Below, one piece after another: positions 14,283 to 22,355 of a DNA stretch of 53,429 nt. The translations under genes were made by a program, and so were the position numbers. The stretch covers positions 1 through 53,429 of the forward strand of contig JAFEGB010000104.1 of assembly GCA_018240295.1 (NCBI GenBank), in the 5' to 3' direction. The stretch's first letter is position 1; every line of letters starts with the position of its first letter. The stretch is from Pseudomonadota bacterium (GTDB lineage Bacteria; Pseudomonadota; Gammaproteobacteria; Competibacterales; Competibacteraceae). The notes under the pieces are model-generated. The model made no database searches. It was given only the letters and a program-made list of their open reading frames with translations, and had not been told where the DNA came from.

Positions 14283-14780
14283 TCAGCGCAGGCGCAGCGT
14301 TTCCTGGCGCCGGCGCAGCGCCACGAGGTTCAGACCGATGCCGGCGATGGTCGCAAGCAGCGCCGGCAGCACGATCGCGGCGAGCAGCACCAGCACGCCC
14401 GGCAGCCAGGCGCGGCTGTCCGACGGGCCATGGCCGACCGCGGCATCGACCAGCAGCCAGCCGGCCATCAGCGACAGCACGACCAGACAGACCAGCGCCG
14501 CCGCGCGCAGGCAGGCAGCGGCCAGCTCGCCGGGCAGGTAGCTGTCGTCGCCGGGCAGGTCGCCGGCGCTCGCGAGCGCCTCGGCCGGCGCCGGGTCCGG
14601 CAGGCCGAGCGTGTCGAGGCGACCGGCGGCGATGCGCGCGGCCGGGGACTCGGGCCAGAGGTTCAGCACGCGCTGGTACAGCGCGGCGGCCAGCGCCGGA
14701 TCACCGGCGCGGCGCGAGGCTTCGGCCTGCTGCAGAAGTTCTTCGGCGGCAGCCGAGGCGGGATCGGTTTGGAGGGGCAT
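14283..14780 (-). CDS. Membrane protein with N-terminal TPR-like segment
   Basis: The 165-residue protein begins with a helix pair resembling one tetratricopeptide repeat (EELLQQAEASRRAGDPALAA, ALYQRVLNLWPESPAARI), then has two hydrophobic spans (about 99-118 and 130-152) and a basic C-terminus. It is probably inner-membrane with the TPR-like part in the cytoplasm. It converges on the EamA exporter with nine bases between stops. ATG at 14780 is chosen because the upstream in-frame sequence is arginine-rich and overlaps the next promoter. No family recognised. Confidence 0.72.
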   Translation of the reverse strand: MPLQTDPASAAAEELLQQAEASRRAGDPALAAALYQRVLNLWPESPAARIAAGRLDTLGLPDPAPAEALASAGDLPGDDSYLPGELAAACLRAAALVCLVVLSLMAGWLLVDAAVGHGPSDSRAWLPGVLVLLAAIVLPALLATIAGIGLNLVALRRRQETLRLR

Positions 14781-14931
14781 GGCCGGGTTCCGTGGCAGGA
14801 CGCGCGCGACTCTGCGCAGCCGCCGCCGCGCCGGCAATCCTACGAAACGACTATTCGGCACGCGGACGGGCCGTGGCGCCGGCGACGGCTATGCTCGGCG
14901 ATCGCTATCGTCCCCCGCCGGAGCCGTGCCC

Positions 14932-15471
14932 ATGACCAGCGTCGTCTGCAGCGTCACCGTCAGCCTCGACGGTTTCCTGATCCCGCCCGGCAGCGCGCGG
15001 GAGGAGATCGACGGCGGCCGGACGCCGCTGCCCGAGCCCGGCGACCGCCTGCCCGCGCCCGAAGTCATCATCGTCGGCCGGCACACGGCCGCCGCGGCAC
15101 GCCGGGCCGCGCACTGGCCGTGGCCGCAGCAGACCGTCATCGCGCTGCTGCACAGCGAATCCCCGGCCGAGCGGGATGCGCGGCTCTGCTACAGCACCGA
15201 AACCCCGTCCGGGCTGCTGGCGCGCCTGCAGCGCGACGGCATCACGCGTGCGCAGCTCGCCGGCGGCAGCACGCTGATCTCGGTCTTCCACGCCGCCGGC
15301 CTGATCGACGAATGGCTGCTGCGCGTGGCGCCGGTGCTGCTCGGGGGCGGCCGGCCGCTGTTCGGGCCGGGCACGCATCCCTCGACGCTGGCGCTGGTGC
15401 ATGCCTGGGGCTATCCGGATGGCACCGTGCGCCTGCACTACCGTCGCGGTGACGCCGGCATTCCTGCGTGA
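14932..15471 (+). CDS. RibD C-terminal/dihydrofolate reductase-like protein
   Basis: The 179-residue protein matches the RibD C-terminal domain family: VVCSVTVSLDGFL at the N-terminus, PEVIIVGRHTAAAARRA, RAQLAGGSTLISVFHAAGLI (the conserved GG..l...ll..gLvDE segment) and LLRVAPVLLGGGRPLF. These proteins fold like dihydrofolate reductase and bind NADPH. Stand-alone copies are usually uncharacterised reductases and not riboflavin enzymes. It is probably monocistronic. Confidence 0.86.
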   Translation: MTSVVCSVTVSLDGFLIPPGSAREEIDGGRTPLPEPGDRLPAPEVIIVGRHTAAAARRAAHWPWPQQTVIALLHSESPAERDARLCYSTETPSGLLARLQRDGITRAQLAGGSTLISVFHAAGLIDEWLLRVAPVLLGGGRPLFGPGTHPSTLALVHAWGYPDGTVRLHYRRGDAGIPA

Positions 15472-15728
15472 GTCCACGTAAAAGCCGGTTTCGAAATGGA
15501 TTCCTGTCTGCTGCAAGCCGGTGTCGCCGGTTGCCGGCGCCACACGGCAAGTCGATGATTATCGGTTAAATACCAGCAATGCCGCGCCGGGGACGGCGCT
15601 GCCTGTCCGCCGGTGCTGCGTTCCGTGCCCGCTTGAGGCCCGGCACCTGCGGGTGCGAGGCTCGCGCCCCGTGCCCGCCAGCCGTCTCCGCCGGCGCTGC
15701 CGTCCCCCCGCCTTCCGGTATGTTGCCG

Positions 15729-18700
15729 ATGTCGTCTGAAGCTGTCCGCGAACGCTGCGCGCGCGCCGTTCGCCGCTGGTCCGTCCTCGTTCCGTTCGCG
15801 TTGCCGGTGGTGCTGCTGGTGCTGCTCGCCGGGCGGGAGGCTGCACCGCTGCTGCTGCCGCTGCTGGTCCTTGCTGCCCGCATCGAACTGCGCGCCGCGG
15901 GCGCACTCGCCGCCTGCGGCCTGGCGCTGGTGCTGCTCGCCGACCGCCTCGGGCCGCTGCTGCTGATCGACGCCGCCTGGTTCGCGCCGCTGGTGCAGGT
16001 GCTTGCGCTGATCGCCTGTCTGGGGCTCGCCGTGTACCCGTCGGTGCCGGCAATCCGCCGCGCGGGTGGGGACGACGAGGCCGGCCGGGAGCGCACCCGG
16101 CTCGGCGCGCTGCTGTCCTCGCTCGACGATCTGACCTTCGAATTCGATGCCGACGGCCGCTATCTGGACGTCTGGACCGCCCGGCCCGAGCTGCTGCTGA
16201 TGCCGCGCGAGCAGCTGCTGCAGCGCAACCTCCACGACGTGCTCGGGCAGGCCGAGGGCGACCGGGTGCTTGGCATCCTGCGGGCCGTGCTCGCCGACGG
16301 CGAGCCGCGCGAGGTCGAGGTCCGCATCCGGCTCGCCGATGGCCGCGAGCGGCAGATGCTCGGGCGCTGCGCACGCATCGCGCCGTCCGTGGCCACTGCG
16401 GCGGCGACGGTCAGCTGCCTCGTGCGCGACGTGACCGCGCAGCGTCAGGTCGAGCAGGCGCTGCGCGACAGCGAGGCGCGGCTGCGGACCATCCTCGAAA
16501 CCCTGCCGGTCGGTGCCGTCCACCATCACGTGCCGAGCGGCACCGTGACGCTGAACCACGCCGCCGAACGGCTGCTGCACTACGCGCGCGCCGAGGTGCA
16601 GCGCGTCGAGGCCTGGTTCGCGCGGCTGTACGGCGAGCAGGCCGAAACCGTGCTGGCGCTGTATCTGGCCGATCGCGAGCGCGGGCTCGATCAGGTGCGC
16701 ACGCTCGACGTGCACTGCGGCGACGGCCTCACGCGCCGCGTGCAGTTCGCCGGCTGCGCGAGCGGCGAACACGAGGTCTGGGTGATGACCGACGTCACGG
16801 CACACGAGCGCCTGCAGCAGCGCCTGCAGGCGACGCAGGCCGCCGTCGATGCCGCCGAGGACGCGCTGTACGTCATGGGCGAGGACGGCCGCTTCGTCGA
16901 CGTGAATCCGGCCGCCTGCCGCCGGCTCGGCTGGTCGCGCGAAGAGCTGCTGACCATGGGCGTCACCGACATCGACCCGCTGGTCGGGCTCGAACAACTG
17001 CGTGCGATGCGCGAAGAGGTCGCGCGCAAGGGCCATGTCCGCGTCGAATCCGAGCACTGCACGCGCGACGGCGAACGCTTTCCGGTCGAGATCGTCGCGA
17101 CCGGGATGCCGTACGGCGACGGCCAGTACAACTGCGCGATCGTGCGCGACATCAGCGCCCGGCGCGCCGCCGAAACCCAGCTGCGGCTGTACGCCGAGGT
17201 GTTCGAGCACGCCGCCGAGTCGATCATGATCACCGACGCCGGCTGCAGCATCGTCGCCGTGAATCCGGCGTTCACGACGGTGACCGGCTACGCGCCGGAC
17301 GAGGTGCTCGGGCGCAATCCGCGCATGCTCGCCTCCGGGCGCCAGGATGCAGCCTTCTACCGGGCCTTCTGGCAGTCGCTCGATGCGCACGGGCTGTGGC
17401 AGGGCGAGATCTGGAACCGGCGCAAGTCCGGCGAGGTGTTTCCGGAGTGGCTGTCGGTCAGCGTCGTGCGCGATGCCGATGCCGGCCCGCAGCACTACAT
17501 CGCGGTGTTCACCGACCTCAGCGAGCACAAGGCGCATGAGCGGCGCATCCAGTTCCTCGCGCAGTACGACCCGCTGACGCGGCTGCCGAACCGGGTGCTG
17601 CTGTTCGAGCGGCTCGAACACGCGCTGGCGGCGGCGCGGCGGGGTGCCCGGCGCTGCGCGCTGCTGTTTCTCGATCTCGACCGCTTCAAGAACGTCAACG
17701 ATTCGCTCGGCCACGGCATCGGTGACCGGCTGCTCGAAGCCGTCGCGCAGCGCCTGCGCGCGGCGCTGCGCGACTGCGACACCGTTGCCCGGCTCGGCGG
17801 CGACGAGTTCGTCGTGCTGCTCGAAGACCTGCCGGCCGGCGACGGCGAACGCGAGGCGGCGCTCGTCGCCGGCAAGCTGCTGGCCGCGCTCGCGCAGCCC
17901 TTCCAGATCGACACGCACGAGCTGCGCATCACCAGCAGCGTCGGCATCAGCCTGTATCCGGGCCACGGTGCCGATGCCGAGACGCTGATCCGCAGCGCCG
18001 ACACGGCGATGTACCACGCCAAGCAGTCCGGCCGGGACAACTTCCAGTTCTTCACCGAGGACATGAACGCCCGCGTGCTCGAACGCCTGACGCTGGAGAA
18101 CGGCCTGCGCCGGGCGCTGGCGCAGCAGGGCTTCGCGCTGGTCTGGCAGCCGCAGCTCGCGATCGGCGACGGCCGGCTGATCGGCTTCGAGGCGCTGCTG
18201 CGCTGGCCGCAGCCGGAGGGGCGGGCGCAGGTGCCGCCGGCGCAGTTCATTCCGGTGGCCGAGGACTGCGGACTGATCGGCGCGATCGGCGACTGGGTGC
18301 TCGATGCCGCCTGCCGGCAGCTCTGCGCGTGGCGGGCCGCCGGCCTGCCGGGGGTGCGCATTGCCGTGAACCTCTCGGCGCTGCAGCTGCGCGATGCCCG
18401 GCTGGCCGACAAGGTGGCCGCGGCCCTCGCCGTCTGCGGGCTGGACGGTGCCGCGCTGGAGCTCGAAGTCACCGAGAGCGCGCTGATGAGCGATCCGCCG
18501 CAGACCGCCGGCACGCTGGCACGGCTGCGCGCGCTCGGCGTGCAGCTCGCGATCGATGACTTCGGCACCGGGTATTCGTCGCTCGCGTACCTGAAGCAGT
18601 TTCCGATCGACCGCCTGAAGATCGATCGCAGCTTCGTGCGTGATCTCGCCAGCGATCCGAACGATGCAGCCATCGCGCGCACGATCATCACGCTCGCGCA

Positions 18701-18896
18701 CAGCCTGGGCCTGCGCGTGATCGCCGAGGGCGTCGAGACGCCGGCGCAGCTCGGATTCCTCCGCGGCCACGGCTGCGACGAGGCGCAGGGCTATCTGTAC
18801 GCGCCGCCGCTCAGTCCGGAACAGGCTGCCGAGGTGCTCGCGGCCGGCCGGATCCGGCCGGCCGCGAGCACCGGCACCGATGCCGGGCCGGCCTGA
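15729..18896 (+). CDS. Membrane PAS-GGDEF-EAL cyclic-di-GMP signalling protein
   Basis: About 1055 residues. The N-terminus has three or four membrane spans (about 18-100), followed by PAS-type sensor domains (roughly 120-240, 250-360, 365-475 and 485-605), then GGDEF and EAL domains. The diguanylate cyclase motif is intact (RLGGDEFVVL, GGDEF at 690-694) and has an RxxD inhibitory site just before it (RDCD). The phosphodiesterase domain keeps EALLRW (from 821), DDFGTGYSSL and IAEGVET, so both activities are possible. It likely tunes c-di-GMP and so motility or attachment. ATG at 15720 is an equally possible start. A palindromic element follows its stop. Confidence 0.94.
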   Translation: MSSEAVRERCARAVRRWSVLVPFALPVVLLVLLAGREAAPLLLPLLVLAARIELRAAGALAACGLALVLLADRLGPLLLIDAAWFAPLVQVLALIACLGLAVYPSVPAIRRAGGDDEAGRERTRLGALLSSLDDLTFEFDADGRYLDVWTARPELLLMPREQLLQRNLHDVLGQAEGDRVLGILRAVLADGEPREVEVRIRLADGRERQMLGRCARIAPSVATAAATVSCLVRDVTAQRQVEQALRDSEARLRTILETLPVGAVHHHVPSGTVTLNHAAERLLHYARAEVQRVEAWFARLYGEQAETVLALYLADRERGLDQVRTLDVHCGDGLTRRVQFAGCASGEHEVWVMTDVTAHERLQQRLQATQAAVDAAEDALYVMGEDGRFVDVNPAACRRLGWSREELLTMGVTDIDPLVGLEQLRAMREEVARKGHVRVESEHCTRDGERFPVEIVATGMPYGDGQYNCAIVRDISARRAAETQLRLYAEVFEHAAESIMITDAGCSIVAVNPAFTTVTGYAPDEVLGRNPRMLASGRQDAAFYRAFWQSLDAHGLWQGEIWNRRKSGEVFPEWLSVSVVRDADAGPQHYIAVFTDLSEHKAHERRIQFLAQYDPLTRLPNRVLLFERLEHALAAARRGARRCALLFLDLDRFKNVNDSLGHGIGDRLLEAVAQRLRAALRDCDTVARLGGDEFVVLLEDLPAGDGEREAALVAGKLLAALAQPFQIDTHELRITSSVGISLYPGHGADAETLIRSADTAMYHAKQSGRDNFQFFTEDMNARVLERLTLENGLRRALAQQGFALVWQPQLAIGDGRLIGFEALLRWPQPEGRAQVPPAQFIPVAEDCGLIGAIGDWVLDAACRQLCAWRAAGLPGVRIAVNLSALQLRDARLADKVAAALAVCGLDGAALELEVTESALMSDPPQTAGTLARLRALGVQLAIDDFGTGYSSLAYLKQFPIDRLKIDRSFVRDLASDPNDAAIARTIITLAHSLGLRVIAEGVETPAQLGFLRGHGCDEAQGYLYAPPLSPEQAAEVLAAGRIRPAASTGTDAGPA

Positions 18897-18897
18897 T

Positions 18898-18985
18898 GCC
18901 GTTCACACCGGCAGGCTTCGTCCTTCAGCCCCTCGCCCGGCGCGGGAGAGGGGGTAGAAAAACCATGCGCTTGCGTGTGATCGGC
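18898..18985. repeat. Palindromic MITE-like element, copy B
   Basis: Terminal arms GCCGTTCACAC and GTGTGATCGGC (imperfect inverted repeat) enclose CAGCCCCTCGCCCGGCGCGG and GAGAGGGGG, the same inner hairpin as copy A at 3289-3390. As in copy A, it begins directly after a stop codon, here of the GGDEF-EAL gene. It is noncoding. Confidence 0.6.
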
Positions 18986-19006
18986 CTTGCCGTGCGCGGC
19001 GGGCGC

Positions 19007-19201
19007 TCAGCGGTCGCGTTTCTCGTGCAGCACGACGAGCGCGAGCCCCGCGAAGCCGATCACGAAGCCGAAGGGCACCAGCGTCACCAGCGTCATGCCG
19101 GTGTCGGCGTGACCGGCGAGCATCAGGCCGAAGCCGCCGAGCAGGCCGGCGACGATCAGCAGCAGCGCGAGGCGCAGCGTCCATTGTCCGATCCTGAGCA
19201 T
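19007..19201 (-). CDS. Small two-span membrane protein
   Basis: The 64-residue protein has two hydrophobic helices (LALLLIVAGLLGGFGLMLAG and LVTLVPFGFVIGFAGLALVV) joined by a short HADTG loop, and a basic C-terminus EKRDR. It reads cleanly from ATG at 19201 and lies between the GGDEF-EAL gene and the DUF3750 gene, 63 bases downstream of the latter on the same strand. No family was recognised. Codon use is normal for the window, which supports a real gene. Confidence 0.62.
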   Translation of the reverse strand: MLRIGQWTLRLALLLIVAGLLGGFGLMLAGHADTGMTLVTLVPFGFVIGFAGLALVVLHEKRDR

Positions 19202-19264
19202 GGCTGACGGGTCTTTGGCAGGGGAGGGGCCGGCGAGCTTAGCGCGCTTTGCCGCGGCCTGCCG

Positions 19265-20086
19265 TCACGGCGGGCCGATGCGGCCGATGCCGGGCAGCTT
19301 CAGCGCCGGTCCGCCCGGATCGATGCCGGCGGTCAGGCCGAGCAGGTCGATCTCCAGGCCCTCCTCGACGGCGAGCGTCAGACCGGCGAGGCCGCCGAGC
19401 GTCAGCTGCCAGCCGGTGCCGCTCGGGGCCGGGGCCAGCCAGCGGCCGTCGACCGGGTAATCCTTGCCGATCGCCGTCGCCGGCAGCGCCAGACGCAGCT
19501 CCGGCACCGCGCGCGCGAGCTGGGCGACGAAGGTGTTGCTGTTCGGACCGGGCCAGACCCGGTAGCGATCGGCGTAGGGATAACGCCGTGCGGCATCGAG
19601 CAGGCGCGGGATGGCGTCGGCCGCGGCCGCGCCGCGCAGCTCGGCGAGCAGCAGCGGGCGGTTGCCGTACCAGTAGGCGTCCGGGACGCCGCTCGTGATG
19701 CTGACCGCCGAGCCGCCGCGGTACAGCCGCCAGCCGATCACCTCCAGCCGCTGCCAGGCCGGCGCCCCGGCCGGTTTCACGGCGATCCAGGTATGCACGC
19801 CGAAGATGCCGCGCCAGCCCCAGGCGCGCGCTGCCCAGGCCTGCACGATGGCTTCGGGCTGGTGGCCGGCCTCGGGCACCAGCCGGGCGCTGTCGTGGCG
19901 GGCCGCGTACCAGGGTTGATCCGTTGCGCTCAGCGCATGACGTGCGGCCTGCACGACAACCGGAAACACGAATACGAGCAGCAACCAGAGCATCGGGCGA
20001 CGGTACCAGCGGCGGGTGCGGCGGCGGGGCTTGCCGCCGGCGGGTTCTTCGGGATCGGCAGCGGAAGTGGCAGGCAGATCGGACAT
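19265..20086 (-). CDS. DUF3750 domain-containing protein
   Basis: The 273-residue protein has a basic N-terminal region (KPRRRTRRWYRR), one membrane anchor (MLWLLLVFVFPVVVQAARHA, about 52-71) and a periplasmic DUF3750 domain with GIFGVHTWIAVKP, WRLYRGGSAVSI and the characteristic DRYRVWPGPNSNTFVAQLAR stretch. The family is conserved in proteobacteria and has no known function; the domain resembles papain-like/NlpC-type folds only loosely. ATG at 20086 precedes the acidic leader. An unusual array of five 11-bp repeats lies 41-95 bases upstream. Confidence 0.87.
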   Translation of the reverse strand: MSDLPATSAADPEEPAGGKPRRRTRRWYRRPMLWLLLVFVFPVVVQAARHALSATDQPWYAARHDSARLVPEAGHQPEAIVQAWAARAWGWRGIFGVHTWIAVKPAGAPAWQRLEVIGWRLYRGGSAVSITSGVPDAYWYGNRPLLLAELRGAAAADAIPRLLDAARRYPYADRYRVWPGPNSNTFVAQLARAVPELRLALPATAIGKDYPVDGRWLAPAPSGTGWQLTLGGLAGLTLAVEEGLEIDLLGLTAGIDPGGPALKLPGIGRIGPP

Positions 20087-20126
20087 GGCGGCGGCGGGTT
20101 CTGAAAGCGGGGGGCGGAGACGGTTC

Positions 20127-20181
20127 AGTGTGTAGCCGGTGTGCATCCACGGTGTATCCGGCGTGCATCCGATGTGTATCG
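20127..20181. repeat. Five phased 11-bp tandem repeats upstream of the DUF3750 gene
   Basis: Units AGTGTGTAGCC, GGTGTGCATCC, ACGGTGTATCC, GGCGTGCATCC and GATGTGTATCG follow one another without gaps (20127-20181). The consensus is roughly GGTGTGYATCC. The period is close to one helical turn, and the array sits in the presumed promoter or leader of the leftward DUF3750 gene, as expected for cooperative protein binding on one DNA face. Confidence 0.65.
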
Positions 20182-20296
20182 GGTGGACGCCGGAATCCTG
20201 ACCATGCAGCGGCGCGCGGCGCCGGTCTTTCCCTGTCGTTGCAGAAAGATGGCGTTAACAGCAAGAAATCCTGATGCGACCCCTAGAAATGCTGGT

Positions 20297-20325
20297 TTGT
20301 CGCTGCGAAACCCCGTCCGCACAAT
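20297..20325 (+). promoter_or_regulatory. Candidate sigma-70 promoter of the small RNA
   Basis: TTGTCG (20297-20302) and CACAAT (20320-20325) are separated by 17 bases. They resemble TTGACA and TATAAT with two mismatches each. Transcription would start near 20331-20333 and run to the strong terminator at 20381-20413. Confidence 0.45.
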
Positions 20326-20330
20326 CACTT

Positions 20331-20413
20331 CCGGCATCTTCGTGATGTTTCTCCTCCCATCCTCCTCTGGTGGTCGTGTTGGGCCGGGTCGTCGGACCCG
20401 GCCCTCTTTTTTT
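20331..20413 (+). ncRNA. Candidate small RNA with anti-Shine-Dalgarno motifs
   Basis: A predicted transcript of about 80 nucleotides begins downstream of a plausible promoter and ends in a perfect intrinsic terminator. Its middle part is pyrimidine-rich and carries CTCCTCCC (20351-20358) and TCCTCCTC (20360-20367), both able to pair with ribosome-binding sites. No gene ends on this strand upstream (the DUF3750 gene lies leftward), and the next gene starts 300 bases later, so the terminator needs a local transcript. Its features resemble small RNAs with CCUCC loops known in alpha- and betaproteobacteria. No sequence family was recognised. Confidence 0.5.
20381..20413 (+). terminator. Strong rho-independent terminator
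   Basis: GGGCCGGGTC (20381-20390) and GACCCGGCCC (20395-20404) form a perfect 10-bp stem closed by a GTCG tetraloop, followed by TCTTTTTTT. It is the best-formed intrinsic terminator in the window. Confidence 0.9.
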
Positions 20414-20434
20414 GTTTCACGGCCGGTGCCGGCG

Positions 20435-20529
20435 GGATGTCGGGGAATGCCCTGTTTTTCCCTCTTTTCCGGTTCCTCCCCCGCGCGGGGCGAGGCGCTG
20501 ACAGGACGGCAGGTTCCCCGGTGATCGCC
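20435..20529 (-). repeat. Palindromic MITE-like element, copy C (inverted)
   Basis: Read on the minus strand, this segment aligns with copy A over its whole inner part: CGGGGAACCTGCC at one end, GCGCCTCGCC and GCGGGGGAGG in the core hairpin, then a purine-rich stretch (ACCGGAAAAGAGGG) and GGCATTCCCCG at the other end. Outer arms are GATCACC and GATGTC. It follows the small RNA terminator. Confidence 0.55.
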
Positions 20530-20717
20530 GTGGCTTGCGCAGCCGGCCGGCGCAGCGGCCGGTGGCAATTCCGGCGCACAGGCGGCTGCCGGTCGCTCGA
20601 ACGCCGGCCCGGCGCTGGCTTATCGTGTGCGGCGGATGCAGTGCTGGCGGGGCCGGAACGGCGCCGGCGGCCTGTGGTCCCGCTGATCGTGACGGCTGCG
20701 CCAAGAAGGTATCCATC

Positions 20718-21425
20718 ATGTGCGGACGCTTTGCGCTGTACGCGCCGGGAGAGCGGATCGCCCGGCAGTTCGGGCTGGAGGCCGTGCCGGAGCTGGCGCC
20801 GCGTTACAACCTGTCGCCGAGCCAGTCGCTGACCGTGATCACCGAGGGCCGCGGCCATGACCGCCAGTGTCATGCGATGCGCTGGGGGCTGGTGCCGGGC
20901 TGGTCGAAGACGCCGAGCGTGCCGTACAGCACGATCAACGCCCGCGCCGAGACGGTCGCCGAGAAGCCGGTGTTCCGCAGCGCCTTCCGTCGCCGCCGCT
21001 GCCTGATCCCGGCCAGCGGCTGGTACGAATGGCAGCCGGCCGCCGGTGGTCGCCAGCCGTGGTTCATGCACCCGCGTCGCGGTCAGGGGCTGCTCGCCTT
21101 CGGTGGCGTCTGGGAGCACTGGGCCGGCGACGGTGCCGAGCCCTTCGACAGCGTCGCGATCATCGTCACCGCCGCGGCGCCGTCGCTGCAGCCGATCCAC
21201 GACCGCATGCCGGTGCTGATCGAAGCGCCGGATTACGAAGCCTGGCTCGATCACGAGAACCACGACGCCGCGCGCCTGCAGACGCTGATGCAGCCGGCCG
21301 ATGCCGCCAGCGTGCAGGCGCTGCGGGTCAGCACCCACGTCAACAGCCCGAAGCACGACGATCCGCGCTGCATCGAGCCGCTCGACGCCGGCGACCGCCG
21401 GCCGGCAGCGCTCGACGCCGACTGA
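20718..21425 (+). CDS. yedK: SOS response-associated peptidase family protein (YedK/HMCES)
   Basis: The 235-residue protein is a complete SRAP domain. MCGRFAL gives the essential Cys2, which after methionine removal forms a thiazolidine link with abasic sites in single-stranded DNA. The other active-site residues are visible: Asn74 in NARAET, Glu104 in SGWYEW and His161 in PIHDRMP. It shields abasic sites from error-prone processing. AAGGT lies upstream of the ATG. It is monocistronic, preceded by repeat and small RNA sequence; no LexA box was noticed. Confidence 0.95.
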   Translation: MCGRFALYAPGERIARQFGLEAVPELAPRYNLSPSQSLTVITEGRGHDRQCHAMRWGLVPGWSKTPSVPYSTINARAETVAEKPVFRSAFRRRRCLIPASGWYEWQPAAGGRQPWFMHPRRGQGLLAFGGVWEHWAGDGAEPFDSVAIIVTAAAPSLQPIHDRMPVLIEAPDYEAWLDHENHDAARLQTLMQPADAASVQALRVSTHVNSPKHDDPRCIEPLDAGDRRPAALDAD

Positions 21426-21435
21426 AAGGCCCGGC

Positions 21436-21828
21436 TCAGCCGCGCAGGTGTGCCGAGAACAGCCGGTCGCGCAGCTTGCAGATCAGCCCGCGCAGGCCGG
21501 GCGGCGCCGGCGGCGCCAGGCAGCCGGCCAGCCAGTCGCGCTGCGCGCGCGCCGGATCGGATTCGGCGGTCAGCGCCACCGTGACGCCGCGCTTGCCCAT
21601 GCGCCGCAGGAAGCCGTCGCCGGCACTGCCGGCAATCACGACGCCGATGCCGTCGAGCGGATGCACGCCGTCGCGATGCACATGGAACACCTGCTCCGGC
21701 GCCAGCTCGATGCGCCTCGGCTGCGTGCCCGGCTCGGTGCCTTCGTACAGCAGCCAGTGACGCGACTGGCCGGCGTGGCCGGCGATCTGTCGGAAATCCT
21801 TCGTGGCGATGGCGATCTTCATGGGCAT
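21436..21828 (-). CDS. NifX/NifB-type dinitrogenase cofactor-domain protein (stand-alone)
   Basis: The protein of 130 residues (128 if the second methionine is used) starts MPMKIAIATKDFRQIAGHAG and matches the small domain that binds FeMo-cofactor precursors in NifX, NafY and the C-terminus of NifB. GVVIAGSAGDGFLRRMGKRG is the conserved glycine-rich turn. It is 18 kb from the nif genes and lacks the histidine-rich or Cys-rich extras of NafY. A role in cofactor storage or in an unrelated metal-binding step are both possible. It converges on yedK. The start is uncertain because neither ATG has a Shine-Dalgarno sequence. Confidence 0.85.
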   Translation of the reverse strand: MPMKIAIATKDFRQIAGHAGQSRHWLLYEGTEPGTQPRRIELAPEQVFHVHRDGVHPLDGIGVVIAGSAGDGFLRRMGKRGVTVALTAESDPARAQRDWLAGCLAPPAPPGLRGLICKLRDRLFSAHLRG

Positions 21829-21997
21829 GCGCGGAGGTCTTGTCGGCAAGCGGACAGGGACGGGTCGCGAGCGACCTGCTTGCCGGATTCGAGCAGGAAC
21901 GATGCCAGGACCCTGAAGGCCGGGCTTGCCGGCGGCTCGGCGAAGGCGACCCAAGCTCGCATGATCCGGCACAGGGGCCGGTCACGGGGCTGTCACC

Positions 21998-22348
21998 ATG
22001 CCGTGCCACTGGCACAACACTTATCCACCGACCCAGCAGGATCAGGCCTGGATCCTGCCGCTGTTCCAGGGGCAGACCCCGGTCGCGGTGGCCGAGGGGC
22101 ATCATCTCTGGGTCAGCCTGCGCACTGCGGTCGCATCGACCCAGGCGGTCGATACCGTGACCATCGGCGCGCCGCACGTCGGCGCCTTCGGCGACCAGAT
22201 ACACGTCACCGCGACCCTCAACGGGGTCAACCACCACGTCTACTACCAGCTTGCGACCCTGCCGGTCACCGCGCCGCCGCCGCACCCGAACCTGCCGCCG
22301 ATGCTGCTCGGCTACGTGCAGGGCCTGCTGCTGCGCGTGACCACCTGA
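21998..22348 (+). CDS. Hypothetical protein, 116 residues
   Basis: The frame runs from ATG at 21998 to a TGA just before the convergent ABC permease. It encodes a beta-rich soluble protein with a histidine/tryptophan-rich start (MPCHWHNTYPPTQQDQ), alternating hydrophobic strands (VAVAEGHHLWVSLRTAV, DQIHVTATLNGVNHHVYYQL) and a proline-rich linker (TAPPPHPNLPP). No signal peptide or family was recognised. The sequence is unlike the arginine-rich shadow frames, which supports a real gene. The Shine-Dalgarno is weak. Confidence 0.62.
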   Translation: MPCHWHNTYPPTQQDQAWILPLFQGQTPVAVAEGHHLWVSLRTAVASTQAVDTVTIGAPHVGAFGDQIHVTATLNGVNHHVYYQLATLPVTAPPPHPNLPPMLLGYVQGLLLRVTT

Positions 22349-22355
22349 GCGCGCC

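Noticed and set aside
15438-18770. Very long minus-strand open frame opposite the GGDEF-EAL gene
   Set aside because: It is a GC-skew shadow: composition is Arg/His/Gln/Ala-rich with no domain, while the plus strand encodes clear PAS, GGDEF and EAL motifs.
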